The translations under genes were made by a program, and so were the position numbers. From Thermobifida halotolerans (lineage in GTDB: Bacteria; Actinomycetota; Actinomycetes; Streptosporangiales; Streptosporangiaceae), in contig NZ_CP063196.1 in NCBI RefSeq assembly GCF_003574835.2, positions 1,178,001 through 1,242,000 of the forward strand: DNA of 64,000 bases. Direction: 5' to 3'. The notes under the pieces were generated by a model. The model saw nothing but the letters and a program-made list of their open reading frames with translations, was not told the origin of the DNA and did no database searches. Below, one piece after another: positions 49,026-59,900 of the stretch. Every line of letters starts with the position of its first letter. Within the stretch, counting starts at the first letter, position 1.

Positions 49026-49946
49026 TCACCGGTTCTCCAGGTCGGCCCGGAAGAGGTCGCCGTCCATCCACAGCGCGGCGCGCACGCCGTCCGCGGCGCC
49101 GAGGACCACCAGGGTGGTGGCCTCGGGGACGGCGGGCAGTTTGGCGGTGTCCCCGGCCGCGGCCACCCCCGGCACGGTGGTCCGCTGCCGCTCGTCCACC
49201 CGGACCGTCCCGTCCGGCAGGATCTCGCATCCCAGTTCCTCGGCGAGCCGGGAGTGCTGGCGGGTCGGCGCCCGGTGGAAGACGGCCTGCCGGGACAGGA
49301 CGCGGCCGTCGGCGAGGTGGAGGGCCACGTCGTCGGGGCCGCCGCCGACCCCGACCACGGGGGAGTCCTCGACGCGCACGTTCCCCGCGGCGAGCGCGGC
49401 GGCGGCCTCCCGGGGCGGCTTCGCGGCGCCGTGGGCGCACAGCACCACGTCCGAGCTGAAGCGGTCGGCCAGGTAGAGCGCCATCATCGCGTCCTCGGGG
49501 CGGGACGCGAGGACCGCCAGGGTCTTGTCGGCGGCCTCCCAGCCGTGGCAGTAGGGGCAGTGGAACACGCTCCTGCCGAACCGCTCGGCCAGGCCGGGGA
49601 TGTCGGAGGGCATGTCGACCTGGCCGGTCGCCAGTACCAGGCGGCGTGCCCGTTCCCGGGTGCCGTCGGACAGGGCGACCGTGAAGTCGTCGATCGTCCC
49701 GGTGGCCGAGACGACCGTTCCCGACCGCAGTTGGACCGACGGATAGGCGGCCAGTTCGCCGCGTCCGGCCGCCAGGAACTCGGCCGGGGCGGTTCCGTCC
49801 CGGCTCAGCAGCATGTGCATCCGCGAGGCGGGGGCGTTGCGGGGGCGGCCGCCGTCGACCACCAGGACGCTGCGGCGCTGCCGGCCGAAGACGAGGGCCG
49901 CGCTCAGACCGGCCGGGCCGCCGCCGACCACGATCACGTCGAACAA
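49026..49946 (-). CDS. Thioredoxin-reductase-like FAD oxidoreductase
   Basis: A 306-residue flavoprotein: FAD motif VIVVGGGPAGLSAALVFGRQRRSVLVVDGG, the redox pair in FHCPYCHGWE (residues about 130-139), and the C-terminal AAGDTAKLPAVPEATTLVVLGAADGVRAA. Homologues with CPYCHGWE in actinobacteria act on thiols other than thioredoxin, and some oxidise dithiols in natural-product pathways. I favour the TTG at 49946 (GAGGTG upstream). It is divergent from the metallophore genes, and two Fur/Zur-like boxes lie between them, so it may belong to the same regulon. Confidence 0.8.
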   Translation of the reverse strand: MFDVIVVGGGPAGLSAALVFGRQRRSVLVVDGGRPRNAPASRMHMLLSRDGTAPAEFLAAGRGELAAYPSVQLRSGTVVSATGTIDDFTVALSDGTRERARRLVLATGQVDMPSDIPGLAERFGRSVFHCPYCHGWEAADKTLAVLASRPEDAMMALYLADRFSSDVVLCAHGAAKPPREAAAALAAGNVRVEDSPVVGVGGGPDDVALHLADGRVLSRQAVFHRAPTRQHSRLAEELGCEILPDGTVRVDERQRTTVPGVAAAGDTAKLPAVPEATTLVVLGAADGVRAALWMDGDLFRADLENR

Positions 49947-49973
49947 GGGGGAACACCTCAATCCTCATGAAAA

Positions 49974-49988
49974 AGATAATCACTTCCA
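49974..49988. promoter_or_regulatory. Degenerate Fur/Zur-like box
   Basis: AGATAATCACTTCCA matches the stronger box at 50067-50081 at 12 of 15 positions and lies 28 bp upstream of the start of the thioredoxin-reductase-like gene. It is a weaker candidate site for the same metal-responsive repressor. Confidence 0.4.
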
Positions 49989-50066
49989 TACTGGCACACG
50001 AGGTGTCCGCGGCGCTCCGTCCGGTGGCCTCCGCTCCGGGGTGGGGTGGACAGACAGGATTGAGAG

Positions 50067-50081
50067 TGATAATCATTTTCA
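50067..50081. promoter_or_regulatory. Fur/Zur-type operator before the isochorismate synthase unit
   Basis: TGATAATCATTTTCA fits the Fur-family 7-1-7 palindrome: 14 of 15 match TGATAATCATTATCA (Fur-type) and 14 of 15 match TGAAAATCATTTTCA (Zur-type). A possible -10 box GATAAT (50068-50073) lies inside it, so binding would block transcription. It stands out as AT-rich in a GC-rich promoter region. Confidence 0.7.
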
Positions 50082-50141
50082 CACCGGGTGGGGGTGTCCC
50101 CCGCCCGGACCGGTGCGACAGGACGAAGGGACGGCGACGCC

Positions 50142-50309
50142 GTGGCGGACCACCGCAGTGTCTGGGCCGAGTACGTCGGCATGGTGATCCGCCCCCGGCG
50201 GGGGGAGGCGGAGCCGCCGACCGTCGCCCCCGCCGGGGGCGCGGGAACCGGGAGGGGACGGGGCCCACGGGCCCTTCCCGCCGCAACGGGATCGGCGGGC
50301 GCCCCGTGA
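50142..50309 (+). CDS. Small 55-residue ORF coupled to isochorismate synthase
   Basis: A possible 55-residue protein starting MADHRSVWAEYVGMVIRPRRG (GTG at 50142), with a Gly/Pro/Arg-rich tail. Its TGA overlaps the GTG of the isochorismate synthase as GTGA, the arrangement used for coupling elsewhere in this window. I do not recognise it; it is not MbtH-like. An in-frame GTG at 50088 is an alternative start. It may be a real small protein or a leader that serves translation of the next gene. Confidence 0.4.
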   Translation: MADHRSVWAEYVGMVIRPRRGEAEPPTVAPAGGAGTGRGRGPRALPAATGSAGAP

Positions 50310-51493
50310 CCTCCGTCCCCGCGCGCGGTCCCGCTCCCGCGCCGCTGCGCGGCCACCGCCCGGGGGACTTCGTCCTCGCCGCGCCCGGCCGCACGCTGCT
50401 GGCCCGCGACCCGGTCGGCGAGGTGGTCCTGCGGCCGGGGGAGCCGGAGGGCGACCTGCGCGAGCGGCTGGCGGAGGGGACCGCGGCCGGGGCGCCGCGC
50501 CCTGCGGTCGCGGTCGGGGCGCTGCCCTTCGACCCCGGCGCCCCGGCGCGCCTGGTGGTGCCGCGCACCGTGGTGTCGATGCCGCGCTCCGCGGACCCTC
50601 CTCCGCCGCCCGGTCCACCGTTCGAGGTCCGGTGCCGACACGAGGAGCCCTCCGCGCGGGAGTACGCGCGCGGCGTCGCACGCGCCGTCGACCGGATCTC
50701 CCGGACCGGGCTGCGCAAGGTCGTCCTGGCCCGGGCCCTGGACCTGTCGCTCGACCGCCCCGTCGATCCGGGATGGCTGCTGCGGCGGCTCGCCGGGCAG
50801 AACCCGCGCGGCTACGCCTTCGCCGTCGAGGTGCCGGGGGCGGACCGGCGCACCACCCTGGTCGGCGCCAGCCCCGAACTGCTCGTCGCCCGGCGGGGGC
50901 GCGCCGTGCGCTGCCACCCGCTCGCCGGGTCGGCCGCCCGCGACGCCGACCCCGACGTCGACCGGAGGCGGGCCCGCTCCCTGGCGGGCTCAGAGAAGGA
51001 CCGGCGGGAGCACGCGTTCGTCGTGGCCGCCATCGCCGACGCGCTGCGCCCGCTGTGCACGGCGCTCGACGTACCCGCGCGGCCCTCCCTCACCGCCACC
51101 GCGACCATGTGGCACCTGGGCACCCGCATCACCGGGGAACTGGCGGACCCGGAGGTGTCCTCGCTGGCGCTCGCCCGCGCCGTCCACCCGACGCCGGCGG
51201 TGTGCGGGACGCCGACGGAAGCGGCGCGGCAGGCCGTCGCCGAACTCGAACCGTTCGACCGCGGTCACTACGCGGGAGCGGTCGGCTGGTGCGACGCCGA
51301 AGGCGACGGGGAGTGGGCGGTCGCCCTGCGCTGCGCCGAGGTGTCGGACCGCGAGGTGCGGCTGTTCGCGGGCGCGGGGATCGTCGCCGACTCCGACCCG
51401 CGGGCCGAACTCGCCGAGACCGCGGCCAAGTTCCGCACCGTGCTCGCCGCGCTGGGCGTCGAGCCCCACCCGACCGAGCCCCCGACGGAATGA
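50306..51493 (+). CDS. dhbC: Isochorismate synthase (DhbC/EntC type)
   Basis: A 395-residue chorismate-binding enzyme. Diagnostic stretches are CHPLAGSAARDADPDVDRRRA, SLAGSEKDRREHAFVV, TATMWHLGTRITGEL, AVHPTPAVCGTPTEAA and EPFDRGHYAGAVGWCDAEGDGEWAVALRCA ... LFAGAGIVADSDP, which are close to EntC/DhbC. It converts chorismate to isochorismate, the first step to 2,3-dihydroxybenzoate. The isochorismatase gene 7 bp downstream supports that route over direct salicylate formation. The Fur/Zur-type box upstream predicts induction by metal limitation. Confidence 0.9.
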   Translation: MTSVPARGPAPAPLRGHRPGDFVLAAPGRTLLARDPVGEVVLRPGEPEGDLRERLAEGTAAGAPRPAVAVGALPFDPGAPARLVVPRTVVSMPRSADPPPPPGPPFEVRCRHEEPSAREYARGVARAVDRISRTGLRKVVLARALDLSLDRPVDPGWLLRRLAGQNPRGYAFAVEVPGADRRTTLVGASPELLVARRGRAVRCHPLAGSAARDADPDVDRRRARSLAGSEKDRREHAFVVAAIADALRPLCTALDVPARPSLTATATMWHLGTRITGELADPEVSSLALARAVHPTPAVCGTPTEAARQAVAELEPFDRGHYAGAVGWCDAEGDGEWAVALRCAEVSDREVRLFAGAGIVADSDPRAELAETAAKFRTVLAALGVEPHPTEPPTE

Positions 51494-51500
51494 GGACACC

Positions 51501-52178
51501 GTGGCCCTGCCCCGCGTCGACGCCTACCCGATGCCCCGGAAGACGCCGCCGAACCGGGTGGACTGGCGCCCGGAGCGCCACCGCTGCGCGCTGCTGGTCC
51601 ACGACATGCAGCGGTACTTCCTCGCCGCCTTCCGGCGGGACGCCGAGCCGGTGCCCGCACTGCTGCGCAACGTCCGCGCGCTCCGCGACCGGTGCGCGGC
51701 CCTGGACATCCCTCGAATCTACACTGTACAGCCGGGGGATCAGAAACCCCGGCAGCGCGGACTGCTGCGGGAGTTCTGGGGAGAGGGCCTCCGCGACGAC
51801 GAGGCCCACACCGTGGTCGTTCCCGAGGTCGCCCCCCACGCCGGGGACGGGGACATCACGGTGACCAAGTGGCGCTACAGCGCGTTCGCGCGCACCGGCC
51901 TGGAGGAACTCCTGCGCGGACTCGGGCGCGACCAACTGGTCGTCTGCGGGGTCTACGCGCACATCGGCGTCCTCATGACCGCCTGCGACGCGTTCATGCG
52001 CGACGTCGAGCCGTTCGTCGTGGCCGACGCGGTCGCCGACTTCTCGGCCGAGGAGCACGCCATGGCACTGGACTACGCGGCGCGCCGCTGCGCCGCGGTC
52101 ACGACCACGCGGACCGTCCTCGGTGCCCTGGACGGCGTGGCCGCCGAGGACGGTCCCGCCCCGGCGGGTGGCCGCTGA
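51501..52178 (+). CDS. dhbB: Isochorismatase (DhbB/EntB-like, without carrier domain)
   Basis: A 225-residue single-domain isochorismatase. Visible motifs are ALLVHDMQRYFL (catalytic Asp), GDITVTKWRYSAFART (catalytic Lys) and LVVCGVYAHIGVLMTACDAFMRDVEPFVVADAVADFS. It hydrolyses isochorismate to 2,3-dihydro-2,3-dihydroxybenzoate. Unlike EntB it has no C-terminal aryl carrier domain; that domain is instead at the start of the NRPS (53967). TGAGGA precedes the GTG start. The dehydrogenase that should follow (DhbA/EntA) is not in the window. Confidence 0.9.
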   Translation: MALPRVDAYPMPRKTPPNRVDWRPERHRCALLVHDMQRYFLAAFRRDAEPVPALLRNVRALRDRCAALDIPRIYTVQPGDQKPRQRGLLREFWGEGLRDDEAHTVVVPEVAPHAGDGDITVTKWRYSAFARTGLEELLRGLGRDQLVVCGVYAHIGVLMTACDAFMRDVEPFVVADAVADFSAEEHAMALDYAARRCAAVTTTRTVLGALDGVAAEDGPAPAGGR

Positions 52179-52187
52179 GCGGTCCGG

Positions 52188-53809
<1,622 letters not shown>

Positions 53810-53899
53810 GTGATCCTCCGAACAATCCGGGTTTCTGCTCGTGATTGCCGCATCACGGTCTCGACGGGACCAATGCGGCGATGCTATACATAGTGCCGC

Positions 53900-53920
53900 A
53901 AATGAAAACTATTTTCATTT
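53900..53920. promoter_or_regulatory. Fur/Zur-type palindrome in the ligase/NRPS divergent promoter
   Basis: AAATGAAAA (53900-53908) and TTTTCATTT (53912-53920) are perfect 9-bp arms around CTA. The centre (TGAAAA-3 nt-TTTTCA) matches the actinobacterial Zur consensus better than the classical DtxR/IdeR iron box. It lies 47 bp before the NRPS start and 91 bp before the ligase start, well placed to control both. Confidence 0.72.
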
Positions 53921-53966
53921 TCGATCGCTGTGGGCGATCCCATCCCTGACAGAAGGGCGGTAGGAC

Positions 53967-56900
53967 GTGCGGACACCGGTCGAGACGGTCCGGCGGCGGG
54001 TCGCGGAGATCCTCGGAACCACCGACTTCACCGACAGCGACGACCTCTTCGACCACGGCCTGGACTCCCTGGGACTGATCCGCCTGGTGGGCACCTGGCG
54101 GGAGCGGGGAGCCGAGGTGACCTTCGAGGAACTGGCCGCCGAGCCCACCGTCGCGCACTGGGCGCGACTGCTGGAACACGCCGCCCCGGCCCCGCCCCGG
54201 ACCGCGGAGACGGTCGTGCCGGACGCCGACGCGCCGTTCCCGCTCGCCACGATGCAGCACGCCTACTGGATCGGCCGCCAGGACGGACAGCCGCTCGGCG
54301 GGGTCGCCGCGCACTTCTACACCGAGTTCGACGGCCGGGAAACGGACCCCGAACGGCTCGACGCGGCCGTCGCGGCCGTCACCGAACGCCACCCCATGCT
54401 GCGCGCCCGCTTCCTCGACGACGGCCGCCAACGCGTCGAACCGCCCGGCCGCCACCGCCCGGTCACCGTGCACGACCTGCGCGGCCTGCCCCCCGCCGAC
54501 GTCGAACGCCGCCTGGCCGAACTGCGCGACCAGGCCACCCACCGGCGCATGGACGTCGCCTCCGGCCACGTTCTGGACGTGGCGCTGTCCCTGCTGCCCG
54601 GCGGGGCCACCCGGCTGCACGTCGACCTGGACATGATCGTCGCCGACGCGCTCAGCCTGCGGGTGCTGTTGGAGGACCTGACCGCCGCCTACGACGGCCG
54701 CGCCCTGCCCCCGCTGGAGTACGGCTTCGCCCGCTACCTCGCCGAGCGGGCCCGGCGCGACACCCCGGCCCGGGACCGCGCGCGCAGGTGGTGGCGCCGA
54801 CGGCTCGCCGACCTGCCCCCGCCGCCGGAGCTGCCCACCGTCATCGACGCGACCCGCCCCACCCCGGCCGGATCCCCCCACGCGCGCTCCACGCGGCTGC
54901 ACCACTGGATCGACCCCGAGCGCTCCCGGAGGCTCGCGGAACGGGCCCGCGCCCACGGCCTGACCCCCGCGGCCGCGCTGGCGACCGCGTTCGCCGAGGT
55001 CCTGGGCGCGTGGAGCGCCTCTCCCCGGTTCCTGCTCAACCTCCCCCTGTTCGACCGCGCCCCGCTGCATCCCGATGTCGACCGGGTCCTCGGCGACTTC
55101 AGCGGCTCCGTCCTGGTCGCCGCCGACGTCACCGAGCGCCTGCCCTTCGCGCAGCGGGCCCGCCGCACCCAGGACGAGCTGCGCCGGGCCATCGACCACG
55201 GGGCCTACAGCGGCGTCGAGGTACTGCGCGACCTCGCCCGCGCGGCGGGCGGCGCCGTGCTCGCCCCGGTCGTCTACACCAGCGCGATCGGACTGGGCCC
55301 CCTGTTCACCGACACCGTCCAGCGGCGCTTCGGCCGCCCGTCGTGGATCATCTCCCAGGGGCCGCAGGTGTGGCTGGACGCGCAGGTGACCGAGCTCGAC
55401 GGTGGACTGCTGCTCAACTGGGACGCGCGCGAGCGGGTGTTCGCCCCCGGCTTCCTCGGCGCCGCATTCGCCGCCTACCGAGACCTGGTCGACGCGCTGG
55501 TCGACGACCCCGACGCCTGGCAGACCCCCTACCGTCCCGACCTGCCCGAGGTGCGGCGGCGCGCGGCGGCCCCGGACGCCGACCTCCCCGAGGCGCGCAC
55601 CCTGCACCGCGCGTTCTTCGAGCGGGCGGGCAGCGCTCCCGGGCGCACCGCCCTGGTCGCCCCCGACGGGACCGGGACCGGCTACGGCGAGCTGGCCGAG
55701 CGCGCGCTGCGCGTCGCCGGAGCGCTCGCTCCGCTCACCACCCCCGGCGACACCGTCGCGGTGACGCTGCCGCGAGGCCCCGAGCAGGTCGCGGCGGTGC
55801 TCGGCGTGCTCGCCGCGGGCTGCGCCTACCTGCCGGTGGGCGCCGACCAGCCGCCCGCCCGGCGCGCCCGCGTCCTCTCCCGGGGCTCGGCCGCGCTCGT
55901 GGTGACCGACGCCGCGGGCGCGGCCGCGGCCGACCCGGACGTCCCCGTCCTCGACCTGGCCGAGGCGCTGGCCGCCGACCCCCTGCCGCGCCCGCGCGAC
56001 GTCCCCCCGGACGCGCCCGCCTACCTGCTGTTCACCTCCGGCTCCACCGGCGAGCCCAAGGGGGTGCAGGTGCCGCACCGGGCGGCCGCCCACACCGTCG
56101 ACGTCCTCAACGCCCGGCTGGGCATGACCGACGCCGACCGCACGCTCGCCCTCGCCGAGGCCGACTTCGACATGTCGGTCTACGACCTGTTCGCGCCGCT
56201 GTCGGCGGGCGGCGCCGCGGTCCTCGTCGCCGACGACGCGCGCCGCGACGCCCCGCGCTGGGCGCGCGGCGCGGTCCGCGGCGGTGTGACCGTCCTCAAC
56301 TGCGTGCCCACCTTCCTCGACATGCTGCTCACCGCGGCGGAGTCGGGGACGGCGGAGCTGCCGCCGCTGCGGGCGGTCCTGCTCGGCGGCGAACGGATCG
56401 GCGCGGACCTGCCCGCCCGGCTGCGCGCGTTCGCCCCCGGCTGCCGGTTCCTCGCGCTGGGCGGCATGACCGAGGCCGCGATCCACTCCACGGTCCAGGA
56501 GGTCGACCGGGCCGACCCCGCCTGGCACTCGGTGCCGTGGGGCCGGCCCCTGCCCGGTGTGCGCTGCCGGGTCGTCGACTCCCAGGAACGCGACCGCCCC
56601 GACTGGGTGCCCGGCGAGCTGTGGGTGGGCGGCGCGGGACTGGCCGACGGCTACCGGGGGGACCCCGCCGCGACCGCCGACCGGTTCGTCGAGCGGGACG
56701 GTCAGCGCTGGTACCGCACCGGCGACCTGCTGCGCTATCTGCCCGACGGCACCCTGGACTTCCTGGGCCGCGTCGACCGCCAGGTGAAGGTGCGCGGCGT
56801 GCGCGTCGAACTCGGCGAGATCGAGGCCGCCCTGCGCGCCCACCCCGAGGTCGCGGCCGCGGTGGCCCTGGTCGAGGACACGCCCGCCCCCCGCCTGGCC

Positions 56901-59900
56901 GCGGCCGTGGTCGCCGACGACGACGGCACGCTGCCCGGGCGCCTGGCCGCCCACGCGGCGTCGCTGCTGCCCGCGGCCATGCTGCCCGAGCGGATCGCGG
57001 TGGTGGAGAGCCTGCCGCTGACCGCCAACGGCAAACCCGACCGGGCCGCCGTGGCCCGGCTGGTGCGGGAGCGCTCCCGCACCGGGGAGGGGACGGGCGA
57101 CGCCCCGCGCGGACCGGTCGAACACGAGGTCGCCCGCGTCTGGGCCGACCTGCTCGACCGCGACCGGGTCAGCCGCGACGACGACTTCTTCGCGCTGGGC
57201 GGCGACTCCCTGCTGGCCACCCGCGTGGTCGCGGCGCTGCGCGCGGCCGGACACGCCGACGCCGGGGTCGCCCGGCTGTTTTCCGCCCCCGTGCTGCGGG
57301 ACTTCGCCGCGTCCCTGACCGGGCGGGGGGAGGCCCGGCACGAGCCGGTCGTCCGCCCCGACCCCGAGCACCGGCACGACCCCTTCCCGCCCACCGAGGT
57401 GCAGCGCGCCTACCTGCTCGGCCGGTCCCCGGAGTTCACCCTCGGCGGCGTCGGCACCTACCACTACAGCGAGTTCGACGGGGCCGAGGTGGACCTCGAC
57501 CGGCTGGAGAAGGCGTGGAACCGGCTCGTGCGGCGCCACGAGATGCTGCGGGCGGTCTTCGACGACCACGGCGACCAGCGCGTCCTGCCCCGGGTGCCCG
57601 CCTACCGCATCGCGGTGACCGACGCCTGCGACGCCGACCCCGAGCCCGCCCTGGCCGAACTGCGCGAGCGGATGTCGCACCGCCTGTTCGACCCGACCCG
57701 GTGGCCGCTGTTCGAGGTGCGCGCCGTGCGGTACGTGCGCGACGGCGCGCGGCGCACCCGCGTCGGGATCGGACTGGACTACATCGTCCTGGACGCGCTC
57801 AGCATCATGACGCTCTACACCGAGCTGGACCGGCTCCACACCGACCCCGACGCCCCCCTGCCGCCGGTCGACGTGTCCTTCCGCGACTACGTCACCCAGG
57901 TCGAGGGGGAGCCCGAGCGGGTGGAGGCGGCGCGCGCCTACTGGCGCGAACGCGTCGCCGCCCTGCCGCCCGCCCCCGACCTCCCCCTGGCCGTCGACCC
58001 CGCCGACGTCAGGGAGCCCCGCTTCACCCGCCGCGCCGACCGGCTGGCCCCCGAGCAGTGGCGGGCGCTGACCGGACTGGCCCGCTCCGCCGGGATCACC
58101 CCCTCCACCCTGCTGCTGGCCTGCTACGCCGACGTGCTCGCCGCGTGGAGCGGGCAGACCGAGCTGAGCCTGACACTCACCCTGTTCAACCGCTCCGAGG
58201 TCCACCCGCACATCTCCCGGGTCCTGGGCGACTTCACGTCGCTGTCGCTGACCTCCTACCGGCGCGACCCCGGACAGGGACTGCTGGAGGCGGCCCGCGC
58301 GCTGCAGCGGCGGCTGGGCGCCGACCTGGACCACCGCGACGTCTCGGCCAGTTGGGTGCTGCGTGAGCTGGCGCGGCGCACCGGAACCGCCCAGCCGGGC
58401 GTGCCGGTCGTGTTCACCAGCTCCCTGGGCGTGGGCGGGGAGGTGTCCATGGACACCTCCCCGGACTTCCCCGAACGGATCTGGGGGCTGTCGCAGTCGC
58501 CCCAGGTCCACCTGGACAACCAGGTGCTGCAGGTGCGCGGCGGTCTCGACGTGTACTGGGACGCCGTCGAGGAGCTGTTCCGCCCCGGCGTGCTCGACGC
58601 CATGTTCGCCGCCTACCTGCGCCTGCTGCGCGACCTCGCCGCCACCGGACGGATCGCCTCGCCCGCCGACGTGCTGCCGCGCGAGCAGCGTGCCGAACGC
58701 GACCGGGTCAACGCCCCCGCCGCCCCGGTGACCCGCGCCACCCTGCACGGGGCCGTGTTCGCCGCGGCCGACCGCGCCCCCGAACGGCCCGCGGTCGTCA
58801 CCGACGGCGGCGTGCTCAGCCACGGCGCACTGGCCGAGCGCGCGCTGCGGATCGCGGCGGGCCTGCGGCGGCGCGGCGTCGCGCCCGACGACGCGGTCGC
58901 GGTGTGCCTGCCCAAGGGCCCCGACCAGGTCGCCGCCGTTCTGGGCGTGCTGGCCGCCGGAGCGGTCTACGTGCCGGTCGGCCCCGACCAGCCGCCGCGG
59001 CGCCGCGACCGCATCCACCGGGCGGCCCGGACCGTGTTCACGGTCGGGGAAGGGGGCGACCCCGGCCGCAGTGCCGCGCCGGAGGAGCTGTACGCCGAGC
59101 CGCCGCTGGCCGCGCCCGTGCCCCGAAGCCCCGACGACCTCGCCTACGTCATCTTCACCTCCGGCTCCACCGGCGAGCCCAAGGGCGTCGAGGTCACCCA
59201 CGCCGCCGCGGCCGCCACCGTCGCCGACGTCAACGAACGCCACGGAACCGGCCCCGACGACCGGGTCCTCGGCCTGTCCGCCCTCGACTTCGACCTGTCG
59301 GTCTACGACGTCTTCGGCCTGCTCGGCGCGGGCGGCGCGGTCGTCCTGCCCGCCGAGGAGGAGCGGCGCGACGCCGCGCGCTGGCGCGACCTCGCGGTCC
59401 GGCACCGGGTGACGGTGTGGAACACCGTGCCCGCGCTGCTGGACATGCTGCTGCTCGCCGCGGAGGGCGCCGCGTTCCCCCCGCACCTGCGCCTGGCCCT
59501 GGTCTCCGGCGACTGGGTGGGCACCGACCTGGCCGCCCGACTGCGCGACGCCACCGCGGGCCGCGCCCGCCTCGTCGCGCTCGGCGGCGCCACCGAGGCC
59601 GCGATCTGGTCGAACGCCTTCGACGGCGGACACGCCCCGCCCGGATGGCCCTCGGTGCCCTACGGGTATCCGCTGCGCAACCAGCGCTACCGGGTCGTCG
59701 ACGCCCACGGCCGCGACTGCCCCGACTGGGTGCCCGGAGAGCTGTGGATCGGCGGGGGCGGGGTGGCCCGCGGCTACCGGGGCGACCCCGAGCGGACCCG
59801 CGCGAAGTTCGTCACCGTCGGCGGGCAGCGCTGGTACCGCACCGGCGACCTGGGACGCTACCGGCCCGGCGGGGTGCTGGAGTTCCTCGGCCGCATGGAC

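Noticed and set aside
50142-50309. Small ORF as an MbtH-like NRPS helper
   Set aside because: It lacks the MbtH pattern (NxFDD, the two conserved Trp-containing stretches and the length of about 70 residues).
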